A DNA stretch of 64,000 nucleotides from Bolinopsis microptera (GCF_026151205.1 NC_087079.1:6668169-6732168); one strand, 5' to 3'; shown: positions 44,921 through 56,949, counted from the stretch's first letter. Program-made: numbers and translations. The notes: generated by a model not told the origin, from the letters alone.

Positions 44921-46189
44921 AAATAGCTGAGACACATTTAAAAATTTTTATTGTACTTTCCATTTTTGTCATTAATTTTTAATTTATTTGTGATTGAGTC
45001 AATAAAAGTGGTTACAGAGTTTTTGAATAAAGCGGTAAATAATGGAAAATAACCGAAATAGGGCCAATACGTGAGTATACAGCGGACAGTGGATAAAACA
45101 CAGGTTCTGAGAGATATTTTAATTTGGGTGAAATGCAGTTCAAAAACTGATTGTTTGTTGAGTTTCATAGCACGATCCCGACATTAGATGCTTTACACAC
45201 AGCTTTTTTGTAGAACACACTCTAATGTAAATTTACCAGACCCCCTCCCCAATTCAAATTCGGATTGTCTTTAGTAATAATAACAGTTGAAAGACGCAAA
45301 TCTTTATTTCTCAAGTTTAATACATAGCGATATAATACAATCGTATAAGTGAGCACTAAATCATTAAATTTAATCACTAAATCATTCTGGGATTTGATGT
45401 ATAGCTTTAAGAGTAACAAATGAATTTCTTTAAAGATCTGTTCTTCTGCAGCTCGCTTTAGTTCTTGATAATCAAGTTATAATTATATATTTTGTTAAAT
45501 CTAAAAATATAGTTAAACATATGTAACGATAAAAATTAAGAAGAATTAAAGAACATGCTCTTGAATGCAATGTCAATCTTTAAAATGACGACCTGTTTAA
45601 ACTTGGAGCGGTTTTAACCTATAACAGTTCAACATTAAAGTGGCAAAGTGACTAGCCTACTTTCGGACTATTCAAAAATCACGTCTCATAATATCATGTT
45701 AAAGTATAAAGTTGTGTAAATTAATTGTACAGAATGTAGATTAATTAAGCAGCACGGAAATAGTTAATACCACAGTATTACTATTAGTTACATAGTAGCC
45801 CTAGTAGTTACATACAGAAATTCGTGACTTATTACCGCCGTGGCCTTAAAGAGTCATAGTATATTACAATATCAGCAAGTAACCATGACTGTAAGGTGCG
45901 CATTAAAACAAAACGTTGGCTCCAATTTGCTATTTCGGCACCATCTTTTAATTAAATGTTATGCTCCCAAGACTAAGTCTTATGATCAGTCCACTATATT
46001 ATTGCATTTCTTGATTTACTCCGTTTAGGCAGTCGAGTTATTATTAAAATAATCCATATCATGTACAATTCAGGGTATAACATAACAATCAGATTTTAAT
46101 AAAAATGTACATTGCATCTCATTGTATTTATAATGTTTATACTACTTCAGTTACCCCTAATAAACGCAGAAGTCCTAATAAAATCCCAA
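44921..46189. other. Intergenic region between the convergent Kv and apextrin-C-like genes
   Basis: No gene is recognised. It holds the 3' flank of the Kv gene. Confidence 0.45.
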
Positions 46190-46563
46190 CTGTGCTCTCT
46201 GGCTGTGTGCCGACTGTGCTCTCTGGCTGTGTGCCAACTGTGCCATGGCTGTGTGCCAACTGTGCCCTGGCTGTGTGCCAACTGTGCCCTGGCTGTGTGC
46301 CAACTGTGCCCTGGCTGTGTGCCAACTGTACCCTAGCTGTGTGCCTACTGTGCCCTGGCTGTGTGCCAACTGTGCCCTGGCTGTGTGCCAACTGTGCCCT
46401 GGCTGTGTGCCAACTGTGCCCTGGCTGTGTGCCAACTGTACCCTAGCTGTGTGCCTACTGTGCCCTGGCTGTGTGCCAACTGTGCCCTGGCTGTGTGCCA
46501 ACTGTGCCCTGGCTGTGTGCCAACTGTGCCCTGGCTGTGTGCCAACTGTACCCTGGCTGTGTG
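46190..46563. repeat. 22-bp minisatellite abutting the apextrin-C-like stop codon
   Basis: About 17 units of CTGTGCCCTGGCTGTGTGCC plus AA, with some CTGTACCCTAGC variants. The unit is not a multiple of three and has no stop codon in any frame on either strand, which creates several spurious cysteine-rich open frames. It ends two bases from the stop codon of the minus-strand gene, so it forms the start of that gene's 3'UTR. Confidence 0.95.
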
Positions 46564-46565
46564 CT

Positions 46566-47872
46566 CTACTTACAACAAGACGTTATAATGATGTCAACGT
46601 TCCAGTAGTTAATACTGCGTGAACAGCCACTATTGCACCCTATACTGCTGTCTCCAAATGTCACTGCTTTTGTATACCCGTTATTAGCGTATGTCCAAAT
46701 AGCCTTAGACCACCCCTGATACCTTGTGAATCCCTCGGGGCAACTACCCCCACTTCCTAGTATACAATAAGATCCCTCTGGCCAAGAGATTTCCTCAACC
46801 TTCGCTAAAACGTCGCTTATTTCGGAACTGGTATCTGTTTTCACTCCTGCTATTGTCTGCTTTAATTCGATCTCCAAACTTTTCATATCTGTTTTGGTAT
46901 CGTTTTTATACGAAGCTATATCAGTCAATTTTACTTTCAGCTCCTCAATGTCCGTTTTCGTTCCGTTGATGGTCTTATTTCGTTCCACTTCTAGAATCTC
47001 GATCTTAGCATAAAGATCGCTAGAGTTCCTTTTCTGGTGTGCTTGCTCCTCTTCTAAAATCTCGATCTTAGCAGAAAGATCGCTCCTCAGTCCCGCAATT
47101 ACTTTCCTAGTTCCATTTATGGTCTTATTTTGTTCCACTTCTAAAACCTCGATCTTAGCATAAAGATCGCTCCTCAGTCCCGCAATTACCTTTCTAGTCC
47201 CATTTATGGTCTTATTTTGTTCCACTTCTAAAATCTCGATCTTAGCAGAAAGATCGCTAGAGTTCCTTTTCTGGTCTGCTTGCTCCTCTTCTAAAATCTC
47301 GATCTTAGCAGAAAGATCGTTCCTCAGTCCCTCAATTTCCGTTTTAGTTTCATTAAGGTTATCATATTCTTCAATCTTGCCCTCTAGCTTGTTGATTGTG
47401 CTCAGTAACTTCTTATTTTCTGCCTTTGATTCGTCTAGCTCGGTCCTAATGGCGACTATCTTATCTGCTTGGTCTGTCACTAGTTGCGTAAGTCGGGCGT
47501 TACTGAGTATACTCGATGCTAATAATATGTCCTGAAGAATGTCATGTTTTAATACATCTCTTGCAGATAAAATGCAAAATAATACTCAGTACCCATAAAC
47601 TTAAATGTAAAGTTTGTTTTTGTGTTGGGCGGGAAATCATCTGTTGTTCAGAAAAACAAAAATTCCACTATCAACTTATGTGTATCAGCATAAGTTTGCG
47701 TTATTCTATGAAAGTATGAATATGATACCGGATACAAATTCAACAATTTCAACTGTAAAATCCTACTATAAATTACTCACCGACTCTGCTGACGTCTGAG
47801 AGCTTTTACTCCTCCGAATAGAGCGGACAGAATAAGAATAACACAGGAAAGTACATTGGCATTGATACCCAT
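46566..47872 (-). CDS. Secreted coiled-coil protein with apextrin-C-like (ApeC) domain (two exons)
   Basis: Exon 1 (47781-47872) encodes a signal peptide (MGINANVLSCVILILSALFG). Exon 2 (46566-47502) encodes the rest, for 342 aa in total. The acceptor at 47503 was chosen because it keeps phase; the stronger-looking AG at 47532 would give a stop. A coiled coil of about 220 residues consists of near-identical repeats such as SAKIEILEVEQNKTINGT, with several NKT/NGT/NSS glycosylation sequons. The C-terminal 75 residues (SWPEGSYCILGSGGSCPEGF ... IIITSCCK) have the W-P-G-YCI, CPxGF and final CC pattern of ApeC domains, which in other animals occur in secreted apextrin-type proteins. A matrix or defence role is inferred from the family only. 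The domain lacks the acidic WDDED core, so it is divergent. Confidence 0.75.
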
Positions 47873-50691
47873 GGCTAAAGCTTAGAAATATTTGCAAATT
47901 AGATGCTATCAACTAGAAAAATGTAAATAGTTGTAACCGGACAAGAATTTTATAAAATAAGTTGGGCGTCGACCTCTACTAATTTGATAATTATATCCCC
48001 TTAAGGTTTGATATCATTTGCATTTTTCTTATTAGTAATTTAACTCGCCTAAATTTAAAAAGTGGGTGGATGTTAATTCTGGTTTGAGTAATTTTTTAAT
48101 TTCTTCTGGGATTTTTGATCTAATGTAGAATTTTATCGTTCATTATTATAAGTATGGGGGTCCAGTGGTTATAATATCAGCAAATACAACTTTATATCAG
48201 GAAGTTCGACCTTATATAATTATAAAAATCTATAAAATCACTAAAATCACTAGAGTCACAAAAATCACTAAGATCATTAAAATCACTAAAATAAATGAAT
48301 GATTCGGCCTAGTCACTTAGTAAGAGCTTGTCATGTATTTGCGCACTACTGTGACTCGGAGTATAGGGTTTGTGTTTCAAATAGTCACCCAAGGCCACTA
48401 CACTACACTACACCTTAAAGAGCGTGTTAAAGCGAGTCACGTAATGCTCTGTGCTTATTTCCCTCTACAGCAGCGGGAAACGATCCTATGACTAAGAGTA
48501 GAAGATAAGGTAGTAACACTTTCAGAAGTGTTTTTCAGACCGGCAACACCGTAACAAAAAAAGCGGAGTGTACGCACAGAAAGGTATCCTTGTTTAAGAA
48601 CCAACGCGGGTGCTATGACTCAATGTTATGCAGTTACATGGAGGTTTGGTTTATTTCAGGAAGAGATTAGCAAAGGAACCAGAGCTCGTATGGCATCCAA
48701 CCAAAGCGCAGCTGGGAGGTCACGTGACAGCAAAGTCCGGGTATTTTTTAAGTTCACGAACTGTTTTTGGCTCATGGAAAGAATTATCGGCATAATTTGG
48801 GGCGATTCAATGGTATGCAGTTACATGGAGGTTTGGTTTATTTTAGGAAGAGATTAGCAGAGGAACTAAAGTTCGCCTGGCATCCTATCATAGCGCAGCT
48901 GGGAGGTCACGTGACAGCAAAGTCCGGTTTGAAGCAGGTTTATGGGAGGGTTATCAGATTATGTGAAGTGAGCGGCAGTGCTGATTAATTAAGTTTTATC
49001 GGTTGGCCGCTGGGACCCTGGTGAGGAACAAAACAGGAATCGCGTTGAAAGGGAATATGTGTCTCGGATACTGGCTCAGTATACAGACACATGTTTAAAT
49101 CTTCTTTGTAGTTGTACTCTATTATAGTCTAGTTTTACGTATGTTTAGCGGATTAGATTATATTAAATATTCAATATAATTTAGTGAGAATATGCGTTAT
49201 TAATAGTCCTGTATAGTAAGTATAGTAGTGTTGAGGGTAAGTGTAATTATTACGAGAGGAGATCAGAGGAATTATGTTAATTCAGTTTTCAACCAGTCAC
49301 AGCGCAGGTATCACAAAAAAAAAGAGTCTGGGATAAAGCTTGATTAACATCGGGTTACTGAATGGATTGATGATAAGTTCGGGCTATCATGATGAGAAGT
49401 TCGTACGGTACGTACTTTCAAAAATGGCTGTACCGTACGCACTAATAAAATTGGTTATAAAGTACGATAAATGGGTTTTCGATGGAAGTCCGACTTTCGT
49501 CATGACTTACCTGGGGACCTCAGGCTATCATGTTCATAAACAATAGAGATTAGGCGGAATGACAGGCTGAGCGCGGCCCAGTAAGTCACGTGACAAAATA
49601 ATAGCAGGAACACTTGAAATTGCGCTACGGGCACCTAAACTTATGTCGCCGCATTCTTATTTCCGTCATTGGAATAGTATTAGTATGACTGTACGTACTC
49701 CTATCGAGTATAATTGCAGGTATTCAAATTAATTTGTTGTTTTAAAAATTGTTTAGTTCGACTTTAGCATTCATTGGAACCAAAATCGTGGTTTGAAAAT
49801 TGCATACATACCTGCCAATTTTACAACAATAGAAAAATAAGGTAAGAAACGGACACCATTTTTTTCGGACAAATTTCGTACTTTAAAGTTGTTGTATGGT
49901 ACGTACTAATAAAAAACCTCGTACCGTACGTACTTTAAGCCGGGTACGGTACGTACTTCTCATTTCAGGTTCGGGGTTGCATTGATCTTGGTCTCAAAAA
50001 GCTCAACCTTATAGTTATATCAAAATGTTCCACCTTATAGCATAACGCTATAAAAATCGCTAAAATCAGTAAAATAACTAAAAATTGCGGTTACAAATGT
50101 TTGTGTCAGCATAATCTTTTTTTGTAAATATAGTCCTAAAAACGAATCCTAATCACGCGTACAAGAAAATTTATTATAGAAGTCATATTACCATATTAGG
50201 TTATTCAAACTTATTCACATTGGAGAAAACTTTCCGGTACCATGCAAATTACAATAGGGCTTATATTATTTTGCGGGACAAAAACAGTCATTACTCGTGC
50301 CAGAAAAACACAGGGGGACTATATATTATATATATAATAGTGCAAACAAACTGCTGCTGACTGCGGTTGAGAAAGTATTAAAATATATATTTGTTGATAC
50401 TTAATCTAATTTACCAAGAAAACTTATCTGACATAAAAGTTAAAGGAAAAATAATCCGACAATATACTATAAAAGGTTTTTTCATGAACATTTTTGAAAG
50501 CTTGAAAATGAAAGTCAAAACGGCATCAGAGCAGTTGTACTTCTAGATATGTCTTCACTGTCAAATCTCATGTCTAATATATAAAATGAGGAGCACATTG
50601 ATACAATTGATTGCATAGAAATACTTTCTGCTTCATTCGTGTTAAATTATTAGCATGCTAGTGTTCACAGTTCTTTATTTGATGTATTGTT
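47873..50691. other. Intergenic region with several repeats
   Basis: No confident gene. A segment of about 112 bp is duplicated at 48628-48740 and 48813-48926 (sharing GCAGTTACATGGAGGTTTGG and GGGAGGTCACGTGACAGCAA). Inverted GTACGGTACGTAC segments bracket about 49391-49966. One copy of a dispersed repeat (GACAGGCTGAGCGCGGCCCA) lies at about 49509-49582. Confidence 0.5.
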
Positions 50692-50960
50692 GTTAGGTTC
50701 CTTATGGGATCATGCTGTTAGGTGCCTTCTGGGACGTTGTTAAGTTCCTTCTGGGATGTTAGGTTCCTTTTAAGATATTGTCAGGAAACTTCTGGGATGT
50801 TAGGTTCCTTCTGCGATGTAAGGGTCCTTCTAAGATGTTGCTAGGTTCCTTCTGGGATGTTGTTAGGTTCCTTCTGGGTTGTTGAATGTTGGTAGGTTCC
50901 TTTTGGGATGTGAAGTTACTTCGGGGATGTCGTTAAGTTCTTTCTGGGATACAAGATACA
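50692..50960. repeat. Degenerate minisatellite
   Basis: Irregular units built on GTTAGGTTCCTTCTGGGATG, with gaps and substitutions, about 11 copies. Confidence 0.85.
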
Positions 50961-51323
50961 TGTTGCTGATGCTCTGAAATATTTAAATGTAATTAATTAC
51001 ATGGACCGTATATATCTAATCGTCGAGAATTATAACCTAATTTACTATTTAGTAATTGGCTATACACATACATACGCATATGTAGGGACACACACACAAA
51101 TGTCAATGGAAACAGTTACCTGACTTTATTATTCACGGACCTAGCTTAATTCCACAGACATTATTTTCTTAGACATAATTATTCATGCTAAGGTCTTTAA
51201 CGTGAAAGAAATGTCCGTTATAATTATTACCGATAAGTTAAATAATGGGATGTATCAAAGTTAATTAAATCACGAGTTCATGCTATTAATATTTGTATAT
51301 CATTTAGCGATTAAAATTATACT

Positions 51324-51864
51324 TGAGGGACCACATGCAAAACTGGTATATCTGAACATATACCAATTTTGCGCAGGTAGCACATAGTCTTCAGGGTGAA
51401 AAGGTGCATCTTTGGAACTTTTTTTGAACAATTTTGAAGAAATTTTTGAAAAAAAGTGAAATTTTATTTTTCCAAAACTGGTATACGTTACAATATACCA
51501 TTTCAGCTTTTAACAATCATGATAACAAAATGGTATATCTGCAGATATACCACCTTCAAGAAACTTATCTTCTATAAAACCGGTATATCTATACAAATTT
51601 TATAGACTTTAGCCAACCCAAATGGTATATCTTCAGATATACCATTCTCAGTTAAATTATTTTATTGTTAATAGTATAGAAAAAATGGTATATCGTGAGA
51701 TATACCAGTTTGGAACAATTCTAGTTTTAAAAATGGTATATAGACAGATATACCATTTTTTAGAAGTGTGTTTTACACATGATATAGAATTTTATAAATC
51801 AGTAAAATACATTTATCTCAAAACTATCAAAAACAGATATACCAGTTTTGCATGTGGTCCCTCA
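51324..51864. mobile_element. 541-bp MITE with 31-bp perfect terminal inverted repeats
   Basis: Both ends read TGAGGGACCACATGCAAAAC inward and continue CTGGTATATCTG on each strand. The interior contains at least six short palindromes built on GGTATATCTNNAGATATACC. No transposase is present. A clear target-site duplication could not be assigned; only CT flanks both ends. Confidence 0.85.
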
Positions 51865-52367
51865 CTTCCTCATTTACACTACGATCCAAAACTCACATTG
51901 ATGAGACAGAAAGCTCAAAAGCTTATCTGCGAGATAAGGGTTTTCCAAGTGATCATGAGTCGATGTTCGCTCTTGAAGAGCAGCCCTGAGGGGTTGAAAT
52001 AACGTCACTAACTTAGAACTTACAAATAAACCACACTAATAACCTTTAAAAAATAACATTTTTCAAGTAGCTGCCATTAAAGTAGTTATTTTATTAAAAA
52101 ATTATTATTATCTTACTTCCTAACTTTAAAGTCGTGTTGGCGTTGGTTTGAGTTTTTAATCGCTGTCAAACTATTCGATGACTGTCGTTCACCAATCGCT
52201 AAAATAATTAGTTAAATTACTTATAAAATTGGTCGTTAACAAATTTGATTATAAAACCCATTTATAAATGCTATGAATAGCATTTTAATGGTGGTATGTT
52301 GTTAAAAATATGTATGTTCATTTGTAAAGTTCAAACTTACATTTAAACCCTGCGGATACTTGGTAGG
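51865..52367. other. AT-rich spacer
   Basis: No gene or element is recognised. Confidence 0.4.
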
Positions 52368-52647
52368 CTAGGGCTGTTTTCCTTGCCGACCTTGTTGCTC
52401 TGAAATCAAACAATTGAACAACTCAGTAATATAAAAAATTAAAATTTTATCAGAGACCTTTACCATATTTAAGGTATTATTATTTGTTTAATATATGTCA
52501 AATACGTGATAAAACGTCATTTCATTCAAGTTTGGTTCACCTTCAGAGACTCTTAAACTCACCTTTTTGAATGCGTATATTTCCATCTACAGGCGGGAGG
52601 CCGGATGGGGACGCTAACTGCATGGTATTGGGGTGGTAGTGTACCAT
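52368..52647 (-). CDS. Tentative two-exon small gene or gene remnant
   Basis: Exons 52563-52647 and 52368-52399 on the minus strand would encode 38 aa beginning MVHYHPNTMQLASPSGLPPV and ending GRQGKQP. The ATG has the context CACCATGG and the splice sites GTGAGT and TTTCAG are good. The second exon starts in phase 1 with AGCAAC, like the last exon of the secreted gene at 54211-56205. It could be a small peptide gene, a decayed paralogue, or chance. No domain is recognised. Confidence 0.3.
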
Positions 52648-53469
52648 GGTGTGGATTGTTTATGTACTACTACTCAAAGTTGAAACCCAGTGTTTTGTAA
52701 CACAAATTCTGAGCAGCATTATTTAAAGATACGAAATCAGTTTCATTGATGTGAGACACACATTTAGATGTTAGATGGGTGGTTGTACTGTTCTATGATA
52801 TGGTACCAACAGTTTAAGGTCGGACCCTAAATGTTTATGTTCGGTGCTTGAAGGATCAAAATTACAGGAAAATTTAAATGTATTAGGCTGATCATGTGTT
52901 CCGTGCATTTAGATCCTTCCCCTCCTCTCCCTCCCCTCCATGCGGCTGCTGACTAGTCAACTCTACAATCTTTGTTCCTGTGTCCTCAGGAACCTTCCTG
53001 GGGATTAGAAATTACTAGCAGGAACCCGTCAAACCTTTAAGACTGGTGTCAAGGCTCTTTGGTGGTCGGATCAGTTTCCTACCCTAAAGTCTCCCAGTAA
53101 AAATAATTATTACCTATTTAATTCGCGTTTTTGACACCACTTGGGGGTCCAAATTTTGGGTACTAAAATTCTTATTCCTTGGCCGATTTTCGATTTTTTC
53201 ATGCTGATTTGAAGGCCATTAAAGCATTTGAATCAGTTAAAAAAGTCTCAGTTTTATATCTTGTACGGTTTTTGCGGAAACCCGTGTTAAAGTTGATGCC
53301 GTGGTGTCAGTAAAATGGTGCGGATAAATAAATATATATATATCGTCTCGCTTTATATATAGTAAGATTAACGATTTGATAAAGCTTTCGCTGACGTTAA
53401 GGAAAGTAGAGATTGTCCAGCAAGGGTGTTAATTAGCCGCAATCCTCCCAAGATAAAATACGTTAGGAT
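52648..53469. other. Spacer, no recognised gene
   Basis: Nothing is recognised beyond a 13-bp direct repeat (AAGATTAACGATT) at 53364, which recurs at 53786 and brackets the following palindrome. Confidence 0.4.
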
Positions 53470-53788
53470 CTTAAGATTTTTTAGATATCATTGAGCATAA
53501 GCAGTGATACAACGTATCTCGGAATGATCCGCAGAGTCTCGACTAGTTTCGGCTTACCGCCATCAACAGGATCGATGAATCATCTCAAATTATTTGTTAT
53601 ATAGTAGTGTTGAAAGTATTAAAATAATAAAACTTTCAATACTTTCAACACTACTATATAACAAATAATTTGAGATGATTCATCGATCCTGTTGATGGCG
53701 GTAAGCCGAAACTAGTCGAGACTCTGCGGATCATCCCGAGATACGTTGTATCACTGCTTATGCTCAATGATATCTAAAAAATCTTAAG
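53470..53788. repeat. 319-bp near-perfect palindrome
   Basis: Arms 53470-53620 and 53638-53788 (151 bp each) are inverted repeats with a single mismatch noticed (CGGAATGATCC against CGGGATGATCC), separated by a 17-bp AT-rich loop. The arm contains the 38-bp segment also found at 25693-25730. Confidence 0.93.
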
Positions 53789-54210
53789 ATTAACGATTAA
53801 TGTTTTTCCAATTTTGGCAGTGACCACCTCACCTATTTTTTTTGTTAACCATTCAGTAAGAATAAATAACTCACTGAAAGTATATTTCAGTTAAATATCA
53901 AAATATAAGTCAGCACTCCCCGTACATTCTAATCTATACTGTCATTAATTAAACTTTGTTACGTGGTTGAGTTGAGACGAGAGTATTTCATTATGAAGCT
54001 AAAAGTGAGAGGTTTTTAAATCGCCATGGATGTAGCTTAAGTTAAAGCCATAGTATTTCGACACCCCATTATGCCAATGACTAGATAACAGTGTTTGAGG
54101 ATAGTGCAGTACTAGAAATTATAACATTTTCTATCAATTTTATGATCTAAATGAATGGTCCTAAGTATGGAACTGTAATAAAAATGTAATATAACCTTGA
54201 AGGAACTAAT

Positions 54211-56205
54211 TCATGGCGACAGATTGAGTAGGATCATCATTTGTGAACGGTCCCCTGTTCTTTTTATTTCTCGTTGCTCTGAAATTAGAACTTGATTAAT
54301 TAATATAATTTGCCTACAGTATTATCAGCAGTAAAACGATTTTAATCAAGCATGAGGTTTTAGGAGATCAAATTTATAATTGACGATGATTTCACTTATT
54401 GAGATCAAAAAAACATTACAGTATATACATAGCTATATATATAGCTATAAAGCTATATATATATAGCTTATGTAGAATGGTTCAGCATTCATCACGTCCC
54501 TTTCTCGTGTAGAAATTCCTGCTTCATTGTTAAGTTACTCACCTGAATTAGAGTTATTTAGAGTGTTATCTACAGATATTGCCGGCAGAAATTTTGAAAT
54601 TATGCTTGAAGCTTGCAAGGGAGATATTCAAAAGGGTGTATACATTTCGAATAAAGATATTTGGCAGATATGTAGTTATAAAGTTTTCTTGTTTTAATTG
54701 ATATCTAAGTTATCAGATGGGTAGGGTGGGGTAAATATGGACAGGGGTAAATTACAGGAATTAAGGACATGGTAGGGTCAAGTTGGGCAATTAGATTTTA
54801 TCCCGGCCACTAGATTTAAATAAAAATAGATTCGTTGATTGGGGACATTTTGAAGTGTTGACCTGTTTTATGCATCCATCTTCCAAAAAGTCAGTTCTCA
54901 AATCATGTATTTAACCAGATTATGCGCATAACAAATACTATTATAATGATTTACCCAGGCTGAAGCAACAAGGCTCTTTTGAGAAGGTGAATTCTGTCCC
55001 TATCGTGCAAGTCACTTCATTGCTCCCTTTGTTGAGAGCTCCTGGGTCAGCTGAACAGGTCACTTCCAAGACAGTTCCTGGGTCTACTGGAAAGTCGGCT
55101 GCTGCCTCAATCGTACTTGTCCACTCAGCCTTCAGTTTGGTACATCCTGAAAAATATTGCCCTTGCTAATTAAAAAAAGTTTGATAGTTCACAAATTTTA
55201 TACAGGGCTCAATTATTCCATAAAAGAAAACAAATTGAAAACAAATACATCGAGTATTACACGTCACGTTCATGATAGGTACGTAAAACAATTATGCAGG
55301 CTTTACAATCAACATTTATCTTCGTATTTTAGATTTTAGCTCATGAATTACCCAGTTACCTGTTAGAGGTCTGTAAAAATCCGAGGCAGTGTCTTGGGGA
55401 AGAAACTGCATCTTTGCAATGCTCCTGCTCCAGTTAGTGCTCCAGCTATTGTCAGCACACGTTGAGCCTGATATCAGGTAGTTGAGCACCTCCGCCTCGT
55501 TACAGTGTACCACTAGCCTGATACCTGAGGTTCTAGCTAACGTTATCCTCCATACCTTGTCTCTTGCAGTAGGTAGGTCAGTAGGGATGTTAGACTTAGC
55601 ACCGCCCGAGTTGCAACCCTCGATAAGGTACTGAGGAGAGGAGGTGAAGTAGAGGTTGAGTCCTCCTATAAAGTTTCCCTTTGAATTCCAGAACAACACA
55701 CGCACTAAATTTCCACTCCCTAGCGCGCTATCAGTCTTTATTTCAAGAGAATACTGCTCCAGATTGAAGTCTATATCAACCCCACGATGTATAACTGCTA
55801 CCCAGCCTGTTGTTATAACCACGTTATTATCTCAAAGTAGCTATTACAGTATATCAGCTGGTAGATAATAATATCACGAGTAAAATATTATCAATTATAG
55901 TAATTACTCGACGATTGTGTAATGAATATATTATAGATATTATATTATAGATATTATATTATATTATATTAGATCAATTGTAGATATTATATTATAGATA
56001 TTATATTATAGATATTATATTATATTATATTAGATCAATTGTCCATTTCATAGTTCAATAGACTACACATATTATTTAAAAATATTATTTGACTGCTAAC
56101 AATATAAATCATGTAAAAACCATGGTGAATGGTGATCCTACCTTCATCTAGATCCTCAGCAGCATTTTCAATAAAGAAAAGGGACAGCAGCAAGATTATC
56201 CCCAT
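54211..56205 (-). CDS. Secreted protein with an unrecognised domain plus sushi-like domain (four exons)
   Basis: Exons 56142-56205, 55360-55806, 54955-55146 and 54211-54278 join with every intron in phase 1, giving 256 aa. A signal peptide (MGIILLLSLFFIENAAEDL) is followed by a 149-residue single-exon domain with motifs VRVLFWNSKGNFIGG, DKVWRITLARTSG and IRLVVHCNEAEVLNYL, and paired cysteines. I do not recognise this domain. The next exon encodes CTKLKAEW ... FPVDPGTVLEVTCSA ... NEVTC ... FSKEPCC, matching the spacing of a sushi/CCP module. The last exon adds 22 residues rich in charge. Symmetric phase-1 exons are typical of shuffled extracellular modules. A role in recognition or adhesion outside the cell is inferred. 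The final exon is the least certain. Confidence 0.75.
55922..56040. repeat. AT-rich duplicated repeat in intron 1
   Basis: Units of TATTATAGATATTATA are organised in a larger duplicated block ending ATTAGATCAATTGT, present twice. Confidence 0.85.
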
Positions 56206-56360
56206 GATACGAAATGATACGTTGAAAACCTCCGTTAAAAACTACACGGGAAAATAGGCCACATTATACAACAAATAACGACAGTTAAATAATCAATAGT
56301 GCTATATTATCAGATATCTAATATGAATGTAATGATATTTCCCGGATATCAGCTAGATGT

Positions 56361-56550
56361 CTTATTAAAATGGGGTGGTAAATGGGATGGTAAATGGGGT
56401 GGTAAATGGGGTGGTAAATGGGGTGGTAAATGGGGTGGTAAATGGGGTGGTAAATGTGTGGTAAATGTGTAGTAAATGGGATGGTAAATGGGGTGGTAAA
56501 TGGGGTGGTAAATGGGGTGGTAAATGGGGTGGTAAATAGGGTGGTAATTA
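56361..56550. repeat. 12-bp minisatellite
   Basis: About 15 units of GGGTGGTAAATG with a few variants. Being a multiple of three without stops on the minus strand, it makes a spurious histidine/proline-rich open frame. Confidence 0.95.
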
Positions 56551-56949
56551 CTGAGGGACATCAGCAAAATGAAGAATAATATGTCGTGTGTCGATTTTGC
56601 ATACTGCATTGTGCACAAATATCTTTACAACCAAATTCTATGAATTTGTACATTTGAGTAAGTTATAATACATTCTGGAGTCTGCCCAATATTAACACTA
56701 AACTCTCGTGAGAAGCTGAAATATTTCGAATTAAGTGTACTTCAACTTGCTACTCACGAGAGCATTAAAACTAGGTTATAACTCAAGAACAAGATGTCTG
56801 AGAACTTGGTCACCATGCTCAATTCTGAACCAGTGGATCTCTGATCCTGCATACAGATCACTTTTCAACTAAAAAATGGTTAGATTCCAGTTGACTCAAC
56901 TATATAAGGCTGGATGAATGGGGCGTATGCGGTGCAGCTCTTTGACTGA

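Noticed and set aside
46105-46622. Several cysteine-rich open frames on both strands
   Set aside because: They come from a 22-bp repeat without stops in any frame. No start context, signal peptide or splice support.
51622-52002. 126-codon open frame on the plus strand
   Set aside because: It overlaps the palindrome-rich MITE and shows no protein features.
56349-56618. 89-codon His/Pro/Tyr-rich open frame on the minus strand
   Set aside because: It is a translation of the 12-bp minisatellite.
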